From positions 1 through 20,751 of the forward strand of contig LWCA01000700.1 in NCBI GenBank assembly GCA_001642005.1: a DNA stretch of 20,751 nt. Direction: 5' to 3'. This document shows positions 9,225 to 19,241 of this stretch, in pieces. Every line of letters starts with the position of its first letter. Position 1 is the stretch's first letter. The notes under the pieces are model-generated. The model was not told the origin of the DNA, made no database searches, and saw nothing but the letters and a program-made list of their open reading frames with translations. Origin of the DNA: Intoshia linei. Taxonomy: Eukaryota; Orthonectida; Rhopaluridae. Made by a program: the position numbers and the translations under genes.

Positions 9225-10140
9225 CTTTATTTAAATAACTACCAGTCTTAAAATTTTATAAAGTCAACATTTCAATTACAGTTTTTTCCGGGACTTATAA
9301 TAAGATAAATTTCAACCTCCCAATTTCACATCTTAAGGGTCAAAAACTCCTCTCTCTTTTTGAAAAGCAAACAAGTTGGAGAATTTAAATAAATATATAC
9401 ACTGATGCGGATTTTAAAATCATGAACATTATCATAAATTTAAATTTAAAAAAATTATTTAACAGTCCTAGAATTTAAAAAATTAAAAGGTGGTACAGTT
9501 ATATCTATTTAACACACATAAAAAATTTCAATCCGAATAAGGGACGACTTCACGGTCAAAAAAGCATTTTAGTACTTATATATTTTTTTCCGAAATATTT
9601 TATTAAAACAAAAAATGTGAATTAATTAACGGTCCGAAAATTATAAAAGATTATTTTGATAGAGCTTATTCCAGTTAATATAAATACAAAATTTCAACCC
9701 CAGAAATCTACCATTCATGGTCACAAATAATTTTTAATATATTATCAACCAATATTTTTCAAATATTTCGAATTAAAATAAAATAATGAAAATGTACATA
9801 TTGATCCTACAATTTCAAAAAAAATGTGCAGTTAACGTCTACACATTTCCAATCAAGAAATATGGGTGAAAATCTATATAATTCATTCCTTGGGAATTTT
9901 TTTGATTTTCAAAACATATTGTATTAAATTTTAAATAAAAACTACAACAACGAAACTAAAAGTAAGACAACTTTGTTAATATCATTTTTATATATATTAC
10001 AATCTTTTACAATATTGGTAAAATTTGACTGAAATGTTTATAAAGTGAAGATTCCGTTAATTATTGATAAATAATTTGTATTTTTAAGTATTTATTAAAT
10101 TGGTACTTAATATATATTATCACATTGAAAATGACGCTTT
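9225..10140 (-). repeat. R1 repeat, longest copy, minus strand
   Basis: Reverse-complemented, this copy carries all the R1 phrases in order: a left segment matching 1030-1160 (at 10020-10140), the CACTTTATAAACATTTCAGTC segment, GGGTGAAAATCTATATAATT (9864), ATCTACCATTCATGG (9707), the ACTTCACGGTCAAAAAAGC block (about 9547), AGGTGGTACAGTTATATC (9488), CTGATGCGGATTTTAAAATC (about 9402) and TTAAGGGTCAAAAACTCC (about 9333). It spans about 900 bp and has no coding frame. It is the best view of the full element in this window. Confidence 0.75.
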
Positions 10141-10428
10141 TTTGGCAGGTAATAATGCTAATTTAATCAAATTTAAATTGTAAAACTCAATTTTGTCTAA
10201 AATTTAGATAGCATCTAAGAAGCGATACATTTTAATTCATTTTGAATATTTTCAATAAATTATTCTTCATATTGCAGTTTAGGCTGACTGCAAAAGGCCT
10301 TCTTCCCATTCCCATTCAGTGACGTTATATATGAAAAAATATTTAAATGTCAATTCTATCTAAATTATTAAAAATAAACTAATTTTTTAAATTGAAAAAA
10401 AGTAACTTGGTACATTTGATAATATACA
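10141..10428. promoter_or_regulatory. 5' flank of CMC1
   Basis: Some 290 bp separate the R1 copy from the CMC1 start codon. A slightly GC-richer CCTTCTTCCCATTCCCATTC patch lies at 10299-10318. Transcription start and promoter elements cannot be identified by eye, so this entry marks location only. Confidence 0.25.
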
Positions 10429-10606
10429 ATGGTTAATGATAATGATTCAAAGCAATCTGATCGAAAAAATTTTTTCAAATTTAGTGGTGGTCCTATAGGA
10501 TTGGGTGATCCAAATGATAAAACGCTAATTGCCTTGGAAAAAGAAATATATATACCTCGAATTTTGAATGATAAGTGTAACAATATTTGTACTACTTATA
10601 TTAAAG
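10429..10606 (+). CDS. CMC1: CMC1 exon 1
   Basis: This exon encodes residues 1-59 plus one base. It starts at ATG (MVNDNDSKQ) and ends with CTTYIK at donor AAAG/GTATAT. It contains C54, the first cysteine of the first CX9C. Reading on without splicing gives only Gly-Ile-Phe and a stop. Confidence 0.88.
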
Positions 10607-11435
10607 GTATATTTTAATATTTAATTTTTATCGATAATACATTTACATGTGTATAATTATTATTATTGATTATTTATAATATTAGTGAATTGGTTGAACC
10701 TTCAAAACATACTTTTAATTGCGTATAATTATATATTTAACTTTAAAAAAATTTCACCCTAAAATTAAATTTTATGTTTTACGAAAACAATGTGCCCTAA
10801 ATACGCTCTAATACATAATGAAAAATATTAATCTAAATCCTTCAATTTGATTAAAAATCTCTTATAACCACTTTTTATATTTTTGTAAAGAAATGAAATG
10901 TATTGAAAATTATGGTGAAAAGTCAAGATATAAAAATAATATTCAAAATCTCGATATTTAATAATTGTATCTATTATTTACGTTCAAGTGATTAATTAAT
11001 TTGTTTAGCCTTAGACAAATGCGTATATGAAAAAAATGGAATTCTTGCATTTTTTTGTAGGAAAGAAAAAGCAGATTTTGTGAAATGTATCAATGAGTGG
11101 TAATATTTAGAGTACAAATTTTTTTAAATCGATAGTTAATAAATTTATTTAGCAACGGTCACCTAACTTTTTTATTGTAGACCTGTAATTTCACTCTAAT
11201 TTTGTGCGGAACGTTTAAAACTTAATTTTATAGATCATTACAATTATCAATTAAAACTTAGAAAAAGCAATGCATTATAATTACTACTTTTAGCTATAAT
11301 AATAAAAGTATTATCGATGAATGTACCAATAAATATTTAAAAGAACGATCTCAATACAGGGAAGATGGAATACCGCGTAAACGAAAATATGTCCTAACTA
11401 ATGAAATGTTTGATAAACTTAAAAATGTTAAATAA
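10429..11435 (+). CDS. CMC1: COX assembly mitochondrial protein 1 homologue, three exons
   Basis: Exons 10429-10606, 11009-11099 and 11294-11435 join in phase (breaks after base 1, then base 2, of a codon) into 136 residues and TAA. The product has the CMC1 layout: a LEKEIYIPRIL segment (37-46) like the E-K-x-V-L-I-P-K-I of animal CMC1, then a twin CX9C pair, C54-C64 and C76-C86, and YLKERSQYREDGIPRK near the C-terminus. The spacing is exact only after splicing, which confirms the junctions. The family acts in the mitochondrial intermembrane space, is imported through the Mia40 disulfide relay and helps stabilise COX1 during cytochrome oxidase assembly. Human CMC1 is about 106 residues; the extra length here is mainly an N-terminal extension of about 30 residues (1-30) with a Gly-rich GGPIGLG. 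No stops or frameshifts are seen, and it is probably functional. Confidence 0.88.
11009..11099 (+). CDS. CMC1: CMC1 exon 2
   Basis: This exon is 91 bp with acceptor TTGTTTAG and donor TG/GTAATA. It encodes ALDKCVYEKNGILAFFCRKE and on to KCINE, supplying C64, C76 and C86. Both CX9C spacings (9 residues each) are kept. It is too short for a simple open-frame search. Confidence 0.88.
11294..11435 (+). CDS. CMC1: CMC1 exon 3
   Basis: The acceptor is ACTTTTAG. The exon encodes YNNKSIIDECTNKYLKERSQ, then YREDGIPRKRKY and the C-terminus KLKNVK, TAA at 11433-11435. The split codon reads TGC (Cys90). An AATAAA (11431-11436) overlaps the stop, but whether it serves as the poly(A) signal cannot be told. 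Confidence 0.85.
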
Positions 11436-11587
11436 ACCTTCAATTATCTTTATATTTTATTCGAAATTAGTATTAGCTATTCATTTTTGTTAATAATACT
11501 TATTTTTACTTGATAAATCTCATTTTTATGAAAACTTCGAATTATTAACCCTTTGCTAACCCTTTCGGTTGAAATTAAAATGGTAGC

Positions 11588-11775
11588 CACTAGCTACAGG
11601 TGTTTAAATTTTTATTTTTTCTGGGATTCATGTTATTTATGACGATTTTTAAAAATATATTTATTGTCTACAATTAATTAAAAAATTCTGTATTAATCTT
11701 GAAACGTCTACCACGGCAGAGCTAACTACTGTTTGTAAAAAGGACATAAAATTCAAGCCAGTCAGTGTATACTTT
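11588..11775 (+). repeat. R3 repeat copy downstream of CMC1
   Basis: This stretch aligns with 8345-8572, including the GGCAGAGCTAACTACTGTTT core. It begins about 150 bp after the CMC1 stop, so the CMC1 3' end may lie in or before it. Confidence 0.55.
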
Positions 11776-11782
11776 TAATTAT

Positions 11783-11976
11783 CTAAATCAACCATTCTCA
11801 ACGGGGTCCATGTGGACACCAGGGTTCATAGATTTTTCATAGATTTTGAATTTTTCAATTTATTAAAGACAATGAGACAACGAAAATGTTAATGACTTTT
11901 AAACGTGTTTCAGAATATATGTTTATTTGAAATTTTAAAGCAGATTTTATTTTTTAAATAATAAAATTGGGTTTTT
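11783..11976 (+). mobile_element. hAT-like terminus fragment
   Basis: The sequence CAACCATTCTCAACGGGGTC followed by CATGTGGACACCAGGGTTCA resembles the left terminus of hAT elements whose consensus begins CAGTGGTTCTCAAC. No transposase and no matching right end were found. The minisatellite that follows may be internal to this element. Confidence 0.4.
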
Positions 11977-12220
11977 CATAAAAGTGGATTTATCCTTAAG
12001 GTTTGGTAAAGTGGATTTTTTTCCCTTAAGGTTTGGTAAAATTGGATTTTTTCCTTAAGGGTTGTTAAAATTAAATTTTTCCCTTACAGTTTGATAAAAG
12101 TGGATTTTTTTCTTAAGGGTTGGTAAAATTTGATTTTTTCATTAAGGGTTAGTAAAATTGAATTTTTCCTTTAAGAATTGGTAAAAGTGGATTTTTTCCT
12201 TAAGGTTTGGTAAAAGTACG
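11977..12220 (+). repeat. Minisatellite, 29-30 bp unit, about eight copies
   Basis: Eight imperfect units of the type GGTAAAAGTGGATTTTTTCC-TTAAGG-TT follow one another, with a partial ninth ending GGTAAAAGTACG. Units differ by a few substitutions and in T-run length, so the array is not young. There is no coding frame across it. It lies directly after a hAT-like end. Confidence 0.85.
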
Positions 12221-12431
12221 TTTTCTGTCAATTAAAAGGTATCTGGGTTACAATTTGTTACTTTTGTGTTTATATTATAATTATCAGATTTAGTCAAAAT
12301 CCTTCAAGTAATTTTTATTATGTTGTAGACTTTTTTCATTTATTTACGTTAATTTAATTTTAATTATAATATTATTTTATGATCATAATCTTTTTGTACA
12401 TTTATTTAAATAAATTCTTAATTGCAGTTTG

Positions 12432-13627
12432 TACATTGCGCGACATAAGTCTTAGGCACCTATAAAATAATACAATTAATTATGTTATTAAATAAAAATA
12501 TTAGATAAATATATATAAAATTACTAATATTTAGTATTTCATTTTTTATTTTGTATAACTGATGCAATTCTGCTGGGCAATGAGGCATACAAACCTTGAA
12601 TAGTTTCTAGAGGTACGCGGTCCAATTCTTCCGTTATAAATCTCCACAGTTCTTCTAAATTGGTTGGATGTAGCTTATAAACTTTATCGTTCAACATTTT
12701 CCACATATGTTCAATAATATTTAGATCCGGGCTTTGCACGGGCCAATCTTTTAATGTTTTTATACGATTTACAATGATAAATCGGCGGTTTGTCTTTGTT
12801 GTGTGGCACGGTGATCCATCTTGCTGCATCTTCACTCTAAGGAAAAAGTTTTCGTCATTTGATTTTCCAAGAATTCTCTGGTATTCTTAAGCGTTTACTC
12901 CTTTTTCACATTTAATCAATATTCTTTTTCCATCTCCTCTAATATTTCCCAAAATAAAAAATGATTGGCTATGCTTTATGCTTCTACTTGTGTACCTTGA
13001 CAAAAACTTTGTTTTTTTGGGTCTTCGTACATATACTCTCCTTTTTGAAAACAATTAAAATCTATTTTCATCAGTAAAGGCTACATTTTGCTATTGGTTC
13101 TTCCATGCCACTTTTGCTTTACACCATTTTACACGCTTTGATCTGTGAATTTTTTTTTTAGAAACGGTTTTCGACTTGCAATTCTTCATTTTAATCCAAA
13201 TCTATATAATACACGTTGCACTGTCCTCAAACTTGGATTTTTGGAATTATTTTAGTGGTGTTTGACCTCCAAAGCTGTCAAGAATGGGTTTTTATTTGAT
13301 TTCCTTTTTATAATAGCTTTTTCCCTAAATGTTAGCATGCGTTTTCTATCTGATCTTGGCAAGTCAGCTATACCTAACCCCTTTTTATATTTTTTAATTA
13401 TATTTTAAACAGCACATCGGGACATTATTAAGGTTTTACTTATAAAAATTTGACTTTTTCCATCCTTTAATAAGGACACAACATTGCATCTTTTTTCGTC
13501 ACTTATGCGCGTCATTTACTAAAAAAATAATATTTCGTTTATAGATCATTACATTTTAGTTTTTATTGAAATTTAATTTAGTTTAATTAAAATTATGAAG
13601 TGCCTAAGACTTATGTCGCGTACTGTA
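12432..13627 (-). mobile_element. Tc1/mariner element, complete ends, inactive
   Basis: The body runs from 12434 to 13625 (1192 bp) with TA on each side (12432-12433, 13626-13627), the Tc1/mariner target duplication. The 26 bp termini CATTGCGCGACATAAGTCTT and, on the other strand, CAGTACGCGACATAAGTCTT agree at 24 of 26 positions, including AGGCAC after the shown part. The transposase runs on the minus strand and is broken. Intact ends with a dead gene mean it could only move in trans. Confidence 0.88.
12539..13515 (-). pseudogene. Tc1-like transposase pseudogene
   Basis: The gene begins at ATG 13515 (MTRISDEKR), with a helix-turn-helix region (VVSLLKDGKSQIFISK) and a linker like the Tc1 consensus (ADLPRSDRKR). 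Stops interrupt it, for example after MSRCAV, and a frame change occurs near 13110-13150. The catalytic triad is still readable: D in FTDENRF (13070-13072), D in QQDGSP (12818-12820) and E in SPDLNIIEHMW (12710-12712). The last 98 codons (12539-12835) form an uninterrupted frame. The second and third residues are 35 apart rather than the 34 of classical Tc1. Confidence 0.85.
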
Positions 13628-14574
13628 TTTTGCAGGGTTATTTTGTAAAATTTTTAATATGTACCATTTATTATTTATTAATGAATAATATTTTTATTTA
13701 TGATCATTTTTTTATATTAAGGGTAAGTAATAGCCTTTGAATACATTGGTGAATTGTTGGGAACATTTTTAATCATTACCAGGCATAAGAAATAATTGAG
13801 GATAAATAATCATAATCATTGATGATGGGGTGTTTTTTTTTAATATTTAAAAAAGATGTATGCTACTTTATTAACCTGTAAAAAAATTTCAACCTTACCT
13901 TTTAATTACTGAGTATCAATTTTAATTTTGCAAATGTAAACTTCTATATTGCAATATATTTTTTTTGAATTTAATTAGTGACAAATTTATCCTGAATTCA
14001 ATGTTTTAAAAATATCATATTACCATTTGAATTTTTGCAAAATTGAAGTTGACAATAGCGTTAATTAAGTATAAACCATGTAATTAATAAGCTAATTAAT
14101 ATAAACATTTTTAAAATACTTGAGCAACTCGACTTGATTTTTATAACTTTATCAAAATTTAATTAGCTAATTATATATGCATAATATAATGTAATATATA
14201 ATGCTTGTAATTTCATGCTGATAAAAATATCCAAAATTAATTTTATTAACATTTTGGCGCCACAATGAAGACATAAATTGAGCTATGAACTGAAAATATA
14301 CACATCATCAATGTGAATTACATTTACAGTTTAATATGTATTTATTAATGTAGTTCAGACCACATATAAGTTAATAATTTAGCGATTATACACATTCATA
14401 TTTTAAATAAACATAAAACTTATAGGACATTAAACGCTTAATTGAATGTATCATTTTATTTAGAAGACATGATAAAACTTTAAATGTAATATTGGTAAAA
14501 TTTATATACTACATATACTGTAGTTTACTTACATATAACGAAAGTTTTACTGAGTTTTTCTAAATTTTCTTGCA
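13628..14574. other. Long AT-rich stretch without recognised features
   Basis: I found no splice-flanked open frame of note, no RNA gene and no transposon end. TGGCGCCACAA (about 14254-14264) looks like a retroelement primer site, but no LTR flanks it. Confidence 0.45.
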
Positions 14575-15430
14575 CAGTGTAATTAACGGAATCAGCACTT
14601 TATAAACATATTTCGTATGAATTTTGCCAACATTTCCAACTTGCAATGCATTGTAATAAATATAAAAATGATAACAAGGTACAACTGTTATTCGTTGTTG
14701 TATATCAAATGTAGTTATAGAAAAATTTTTGTACATTTTTTAATAATTAGTATTTGAGAATCAAAAATTGAAAAATCCGAATTAATGAATTATATAGATT
14801 ACCACCTATATTTCTTTATTGGAAATGTGTAGACGTTCAATGCACATCTTTGTTGAAATTTTATGATGATTTATTTACATTTTAAAAAACTTAATCCAAC
14901 ATTTTAAAAATATTGGTTGAGAATATATTAAAAATTATTTCTCACCCGGAATGCGTAGATTTCTGAGGTTGAAATTTTTTATTTATATTAACTGGAATAA
15001 GCTGTATCAGAATAATCTCTTTTTTTTTAATTGTAGAACCGTTCATTATTTCGAATTTTTTGTTTTAATAAAATATTTACGAAATAAAAAAAGACATCCG
15101 GTGTTTTTATCGTGAAAATGATCTTTTTTGAGGTTGCCATTTATGATAATGCTTATAATTTTAAAAACTATCCAAGCATTTGTTTTATAAAAATTTAGGA
15201 CATTTTTCATTTTTAAAATAAATGATAATTTGTAGTTTTGACCATGAAGGTATGCGTTTCTGAGGTTGAGATTAATGCAATGTTAATGCTTTTATAAAGC
15301 GTCACAGAACTGATTTTTGTTAAATTTGATTTGATTTAATTTTGATTAAAAAAATTAATAGGCTGATTATTTTTTAAAAAAAATAAAAAATTGCGTATTT
15401 AACCCTGAAGGACTCAAATTCTGAAAGTGA
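14575..15430 (+). repeat. R1 repeat, long plus-strand copy
   Basis: It starts with GGAATCAGCACTTTATAAAC, which matches the reverse complement of 10030-10060. The accACC/CACCC/ACC-type blocks recur at 14811, 14942, 15109, 15241 and 15401 (intervals 131, 167, 132, 160). Several are followed by TGAGGTTGAAATT or similar. It is diverged from the other copies by substitutions and deletions, and is non-coding. Confidence 0.7.
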
Positions 15431-16715
15431 AAAATAGATAAAACACGCTCTGTGAAAAACTATATTATATATTTTATTTTATTAAATCCTACCACTTAAA
15501 TAATTTCTTAAAATTTTAAAATTTCCATCAAATAAAGATCTTGACCCCAGTAAATAATAGTAAAATCATAAGGAGAGAGATAAAGACAAGAAAGAGATAC
15601 TTTTTAATGATAAGTAATAATTTAATTTTATAATTTAATTTAATAATAATACATTTTACCCTGGTAGACCTATATTCATTTTTAACGAAGGGCTATACTA
15701 AAAGCATGGAAAAAATATCATATATAAAAAATTCAATACATTTCAAGAAGGTAATTAGTTTTGAATCTTGTATCAAGACTCAACTGCTTGATGTGTACCA
15801 CTTATCTTCTTATATATTAGACTTATTGCATATTACAAACATTTTTGAATACTTTACAATGTAAAGTTTACATACACGTTAAATAATATTCCAATATGAA
15901 CAATGTCCATTGGACAGTGTCCAAAATTATATCACTACAACCACTCCACTAGTTAAGCATTATTAATGCGTTATGTTAAAACAATACATTGAAATTTCGA
16001 TTAGTAAGATAGTAGCACTTCCCTACATCCAGGGTAATCAGAATTACGAATTGCGGTGCCTAAAACTAATTTTTCTAACAAATTTGTTTTATTTTTATAA
16101 TTTCTATTAATTCCCACGAATGACCATAAAACCACCAGTAATAATACGAATAAAATATAGTTAACCTGATATAACATACATGAATATATGTAGTTTATAG
16201 ATCATAACTTATATAAAATATATATTTCATTAAAAGAAATAAAACACATTGAAAAATTGATTCATTTATTTCATATTAATAAATAATTCATAATAACATT
16301 AATAAATAAACAAATAATTCAATACACAAAATTTATTGAGAAATAACATCAAAAAAACTTTTTTCCAGACAAAATAACTGAATTGATTCATTACAATAAT
16401 TTTACAATGTAAATAATACACATTTAAAAAAATTAATAAAATGTATTAACTTCTGAGAATCGTTAGACGTTAGAATTAATTTTAAGTAAATTAAAACCAT
16501 ATTTGAATGACCAATTTACAATTAAATTTAATGAAATAATACGTTTTACGATTTGAATTTTATTTTGTTTACTCTATATGTAAATACAGCATTTACTAAT
16601 GTGACAATAGTACTAATATGATTCAAATCTAAAATATTAACATTTACTACACTACATTTGGTAAGTTTGATAAAAAGATTATTTTTAATCTATATTTGAT
16701 TTGAAATTGACTGAT
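15431..16715. other. Long AT-rich stretch upstream of the ataxin-10-like candidate
   Basis: There is no recognisable gene or repeat end. An inverted motif, TGTCCATTGGACA, lies at 15905-15917. Any promoter for the following gene would lie here but cannot be placed. Confidence 0.4.
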
Positions 16716-16918
16716 ATGGCTCATAATTCCAAATTTTTATCGTTTAAAGAAGATATGAAGAAAATTATCAATATGGCAAAATATAATCGAAAAATGTACA
16801 TGGACAACTACGAAGAAAGTGTTGGCCCAATTGTCAAACCTCAGCATTTTGTAATTAATTATAACATAATCTCTATCGTTTTGAAATGTGTGATTATTTG
16901 TGTGAATAGTGAAGATAG
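16716..16918 (+). CDS. Candidate exon A of the ataxin-10-like gene
   Basis: It starts MAHNSKFLSFKEDMKKIINM and runs 67 codons plus two bases to donor AG/GTAAGA. An alternative phase-0 donor, TTT/GTAATT at 16848, would fit the next piece better. The upstream frame has a TAA at 16686-16688, so ATG 16716 is the likely start. Confidence 0.45.
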
Positions 16919-17232
16919 GTAAGAGGAAATGTATTGTTTTTTAAAGAATTATGCTTGTAATTCTTTTTGATAAATCTTTTATAGTAATATACTTTTGTAT
17001 AGGGTACACAGTAACTAAATTGTAAGTTAAAATTGACGTTTTTAGATATATTTTGAATATTTACCTTTAATTTTAAAGTTTACAATGTATTTTTTCATAT
17101 TGATATAAAAAGGGTAATGAATAGAAACGAAAATTTAATATGGTAAAATATGGTACAGTCAAAAGTCAATAATTGAATTATTTTATGTTTTTAAATTCAA
17201 TTATTTACATTTACATGTACAGTGTACAGTAG

Positions 17233-17330
17233 CAAGGATTTATTACGTATGATCAAGGATTTCAAAATATTGACGAAGATACGAATAGATCGATGAGTCA
17301 ATGGGTTGTATTATTGAGGGAATACAATAG
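17233..17330 (+). CDS. Candidate exon B of the ataxin-10-like gene
   Basis: After a CAGTAG acceptor the frame reads QGFITYDQGFQNIDEDTNRS then MSQWVVLLREYN. Donors are possible at 17330 (GTAAAT) or after TGGGTT (GTATTA). Only the latter is phase 0, as the next piece requires. The open frame continues to TAG near 17385 if unspliced. The exact right edge is uncertain. Confidence 0.35.
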
Positions 17331-17497
17331 TAAATCTAATAAATTTTTTAAATGGATAAATAACACGTTTTATAAATCAAATTAGCCGCTAATATTGTAA
17401 AAATTGCGAATCCCGGTAAAAACAATATTGGTTACTATTTTCAAATTTTGATTTCTCAAAACTTAAATATCGTGAATAATGTAAATTAAAAATTTAG

Positions 17498-17667
17498 GAA
17501 ATGAAGCGATTTATCTCTGAAAAAATAAAAATGTTTGATTCAATTGACTATATCAAGAAGGTAATATCAATTGATGATCATAGTTGGATTGTTGAAGCTT
17601 CTACTATACTGTTGAATAATTTTGTTATTTTTTTGGCTGTTTATATGAAAATTGATATGATTAAAAG
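17498..17667 (+). CDS. Candidate exon C of the ataxin-10-like gene
   Basis: The acceptor is AATTTAG, then GAA ATG AAG in phase 0. It encodes EMKRFISEKIKMFDSIDYI and, near the end, ASTILLNNFVIFLAVYMKID. The donor is AAAAG/GTATTT, phase 2. The hydrophobic helix pattern is that of an ARM/HEAT-type repeat. Confidence 0.45.
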
Positions 17668-17796
17668 GTATTTTTAATTGTGCATAATATATTTACTTTG
17701 TTATTATACTATCTAGAATGTTACGTACATTATACAAAATAATAACTAGCTCTTCGATAGAAAACTTTACTATTTTAAAACTGCATTTTTAAAATT

Positions 17797-17915
17797 ATTA
17801 TAGACAACTAGGTTGACTGTTATGTACTACGTACAAACAGCATATAGCTTTGCAAAGGGCAAATTTTTATAAAAAAATAAATTACAGTGTAAAATCTAAC
17901 TTAAAAATCCTATTC
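17797..17915 (-). repeat. R3 repeat, inverted, inside an intron
   Basis: Reverse-complemented, it matches 20078-20200. GCTATATGCTGTTTGTACGT and AGTACATAACAGTCAACCTA are shared almost perfectly. It lies between exons C and D of the ataxin-10-like candidate. Confidence 0.75.
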
Positions 17916-17939
17916 TTTTTTAAAATTCTAGTATATTGA

Positions 17940-18200
17940 TATTTTTTTATTTTACAAAATAATGGTTAGTTTGTGGTTTTGGCAGTGAAAATACACGTTA
18001 TTGCGGTTAAATTTATGATTTTAAGTCTGTATCAGAATTTATGTTTTTTTATATTTTAGCACTCGTTTCATTACAAAAGAAATGTAACTTTGGAGTTTCA
18101 AATTGGGGTCCCAATTTTTCAGTTTTAAATTTATCTTCATATTTGCATTGGAGAAAATTGAGTTTGAATTTTTTTTAGATATTTCTGGGATTGTCAGTTT
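17940..18200 (+). repeat. R1 repeat, right-hand part, inside an intron
   Basis: GTTTGTGGTTTTGGCAGTGA, AAATTTATGATTTTAAGTCT and GTATCAG match the order at 74-155 of the window and 1735-1770. It lies next to the R3 copy in the same intron. Confidence 0.6.
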
Positions 18201-18323
18201 TCTCAATAAATGTTAGACACTGTACTGTACAACTATACAGACACACACTTTTAGCAACAATTACTTATACATGTAAATAAGAATAGAGATAATAATGACT
18301 ATTAATAATACAATTACAATTAG

Positions 18324-18690
18324 GAGAGAAGATAATAAACAAGAACAAGCCTTTTCAGCCATTGCAAATATTATTGAATTTGTTGATCGATTTGTCTTTA
18401 TTGAAGATGAAGAAGGTAGTGAAATTGATATGACCAATGATGATGAATATGGACAGTTTTTGGTAATTTAATTGTATACTCATTTAAAAAAACCGCCAAA
18501 ATTTTTTTCATTAATTTCAACAAATTTGCAAATGAATCGGTTGAGATTCATCAAACTTGTTTTCAATTATGTCAAGTTCGAACTACTTGATTTCGTTTAT
18601 AGTGTTACTGACGGTTCTTATGCAAAAAATTTAGAAATGGAAAAATTTGCAAATATAAAAGATATGTTGTCAAAAATTAAAAATTTCTGA
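18324..18690 (+). pseudogene. Candidate exon D of the ataxin-10-like gene, with in-frame TAA
   Basis: The frame from the CAATTAG acceptor reads REDNKQEQAFSAIANIIEFV and on through DEEGSEIDMTNDDEYGQFLVI to TAA (18469-18471). It then stays open in the same frame for 72 codons (LYTHLKKPPKFFSLIS onward to SKIKNF, TGA). Without the TAA it would be a single 121-codon exon. No intron fits around the TAA with correct phase. CAA-to-TAA is the simplest one-base explanation. Confidence 0.45.
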
Positions 18691-19241
18691 AGGATTTATA
18701 TTATAAAATGTATAATGTATGTGAACCGTTATTAACGTAGTCTACAGAAAAATATTGATTCTTAAAAGAATATTATAATTAAGAACTAAATGCATTAATA
18801 CAGGCAATGACTGTGAATTAAGCTTTATTTAATACATCATATTCAGCGCTCTCAACCGATGCGACAACCAAAATTAGATACGTTCAACGAATATGTATTT
18901 GGAATATTATGTACATTTATTTTAAAAAATTAAGTTGACTCTACGGTAAGGGGTTTTGCCTCGTGAGTCATAAATGAACAAAAATTGAAGGGACATACAG
19001 CATAAAAGGGGTTGAGAATGTATGTATGAGATCAGGATTGTATTTATTAATAATATATATATTTAGTTATGTTACATATGTTAATGTAAAGGCTTTAAAA
19101 AAATTGTAAGGGTTGACAAAAAATTACTATTATTGCTGTTATTTCTTTACTTATTGAACAATTCTACAATAATTAATTACAATTAATTATTTTAATTCTC
19201 TAACTTGTATAAACTAATAGGTTCAATGCGATAACTTTCAG
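18691..19241. other. AT-rich stretch without recognised features
   Basis: There is no shared repeat phrase, RNA gene or splice-flanked frame. If the ataxin-10-like gene continues, this would be intron. Confidence 0.4.

Larger units (their letters stand above)
16716..18690 (+). pseudogene. Ataxin-10-like gene, 5' half, possibly broken
   Basis: Exon-like open pieces occur at 16716-16918, 17233-17330, 17498-17667 and 18324-18690. Read in order they resemble, from memory of the family, the N-terminal half of ataxin-10, an ARM-repeat protein. NIISIVLKCVIICVNSED recalls its early helix pair, SWIVEASTILLNNF a middle repeat, and DEYGQFLVI...KKPPKFFSLI with NRLRFIKLVFNYV the segment after it. The junction of the third and fourth pieces is phase-consistent (AG/G, giving Arg). 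The join of the first two is not settled: the strong donor GTAAGA at 16919 is phase 2, but the second piece needs phase 0. A TAA at 18469-18471 interrupts the last piece. No ataxin-10 C-terminal domain is found downstream. It is either a decayed copy, a model error or a real gene with an assembly fault. Confidence 0.35.

Noticed and set aside
10368-10583. 71-codon minus-strand open frame
   Set aside because: It is opposite CMC1 exon 1 and has no independent support.
14254-14264. TGGCGCCACAA, like a retroelement primer-binding site
   Set aside because: There is no LTR, polypurine tract or reverse transcriptase nearby, and such an 11-mer can occur by chance.
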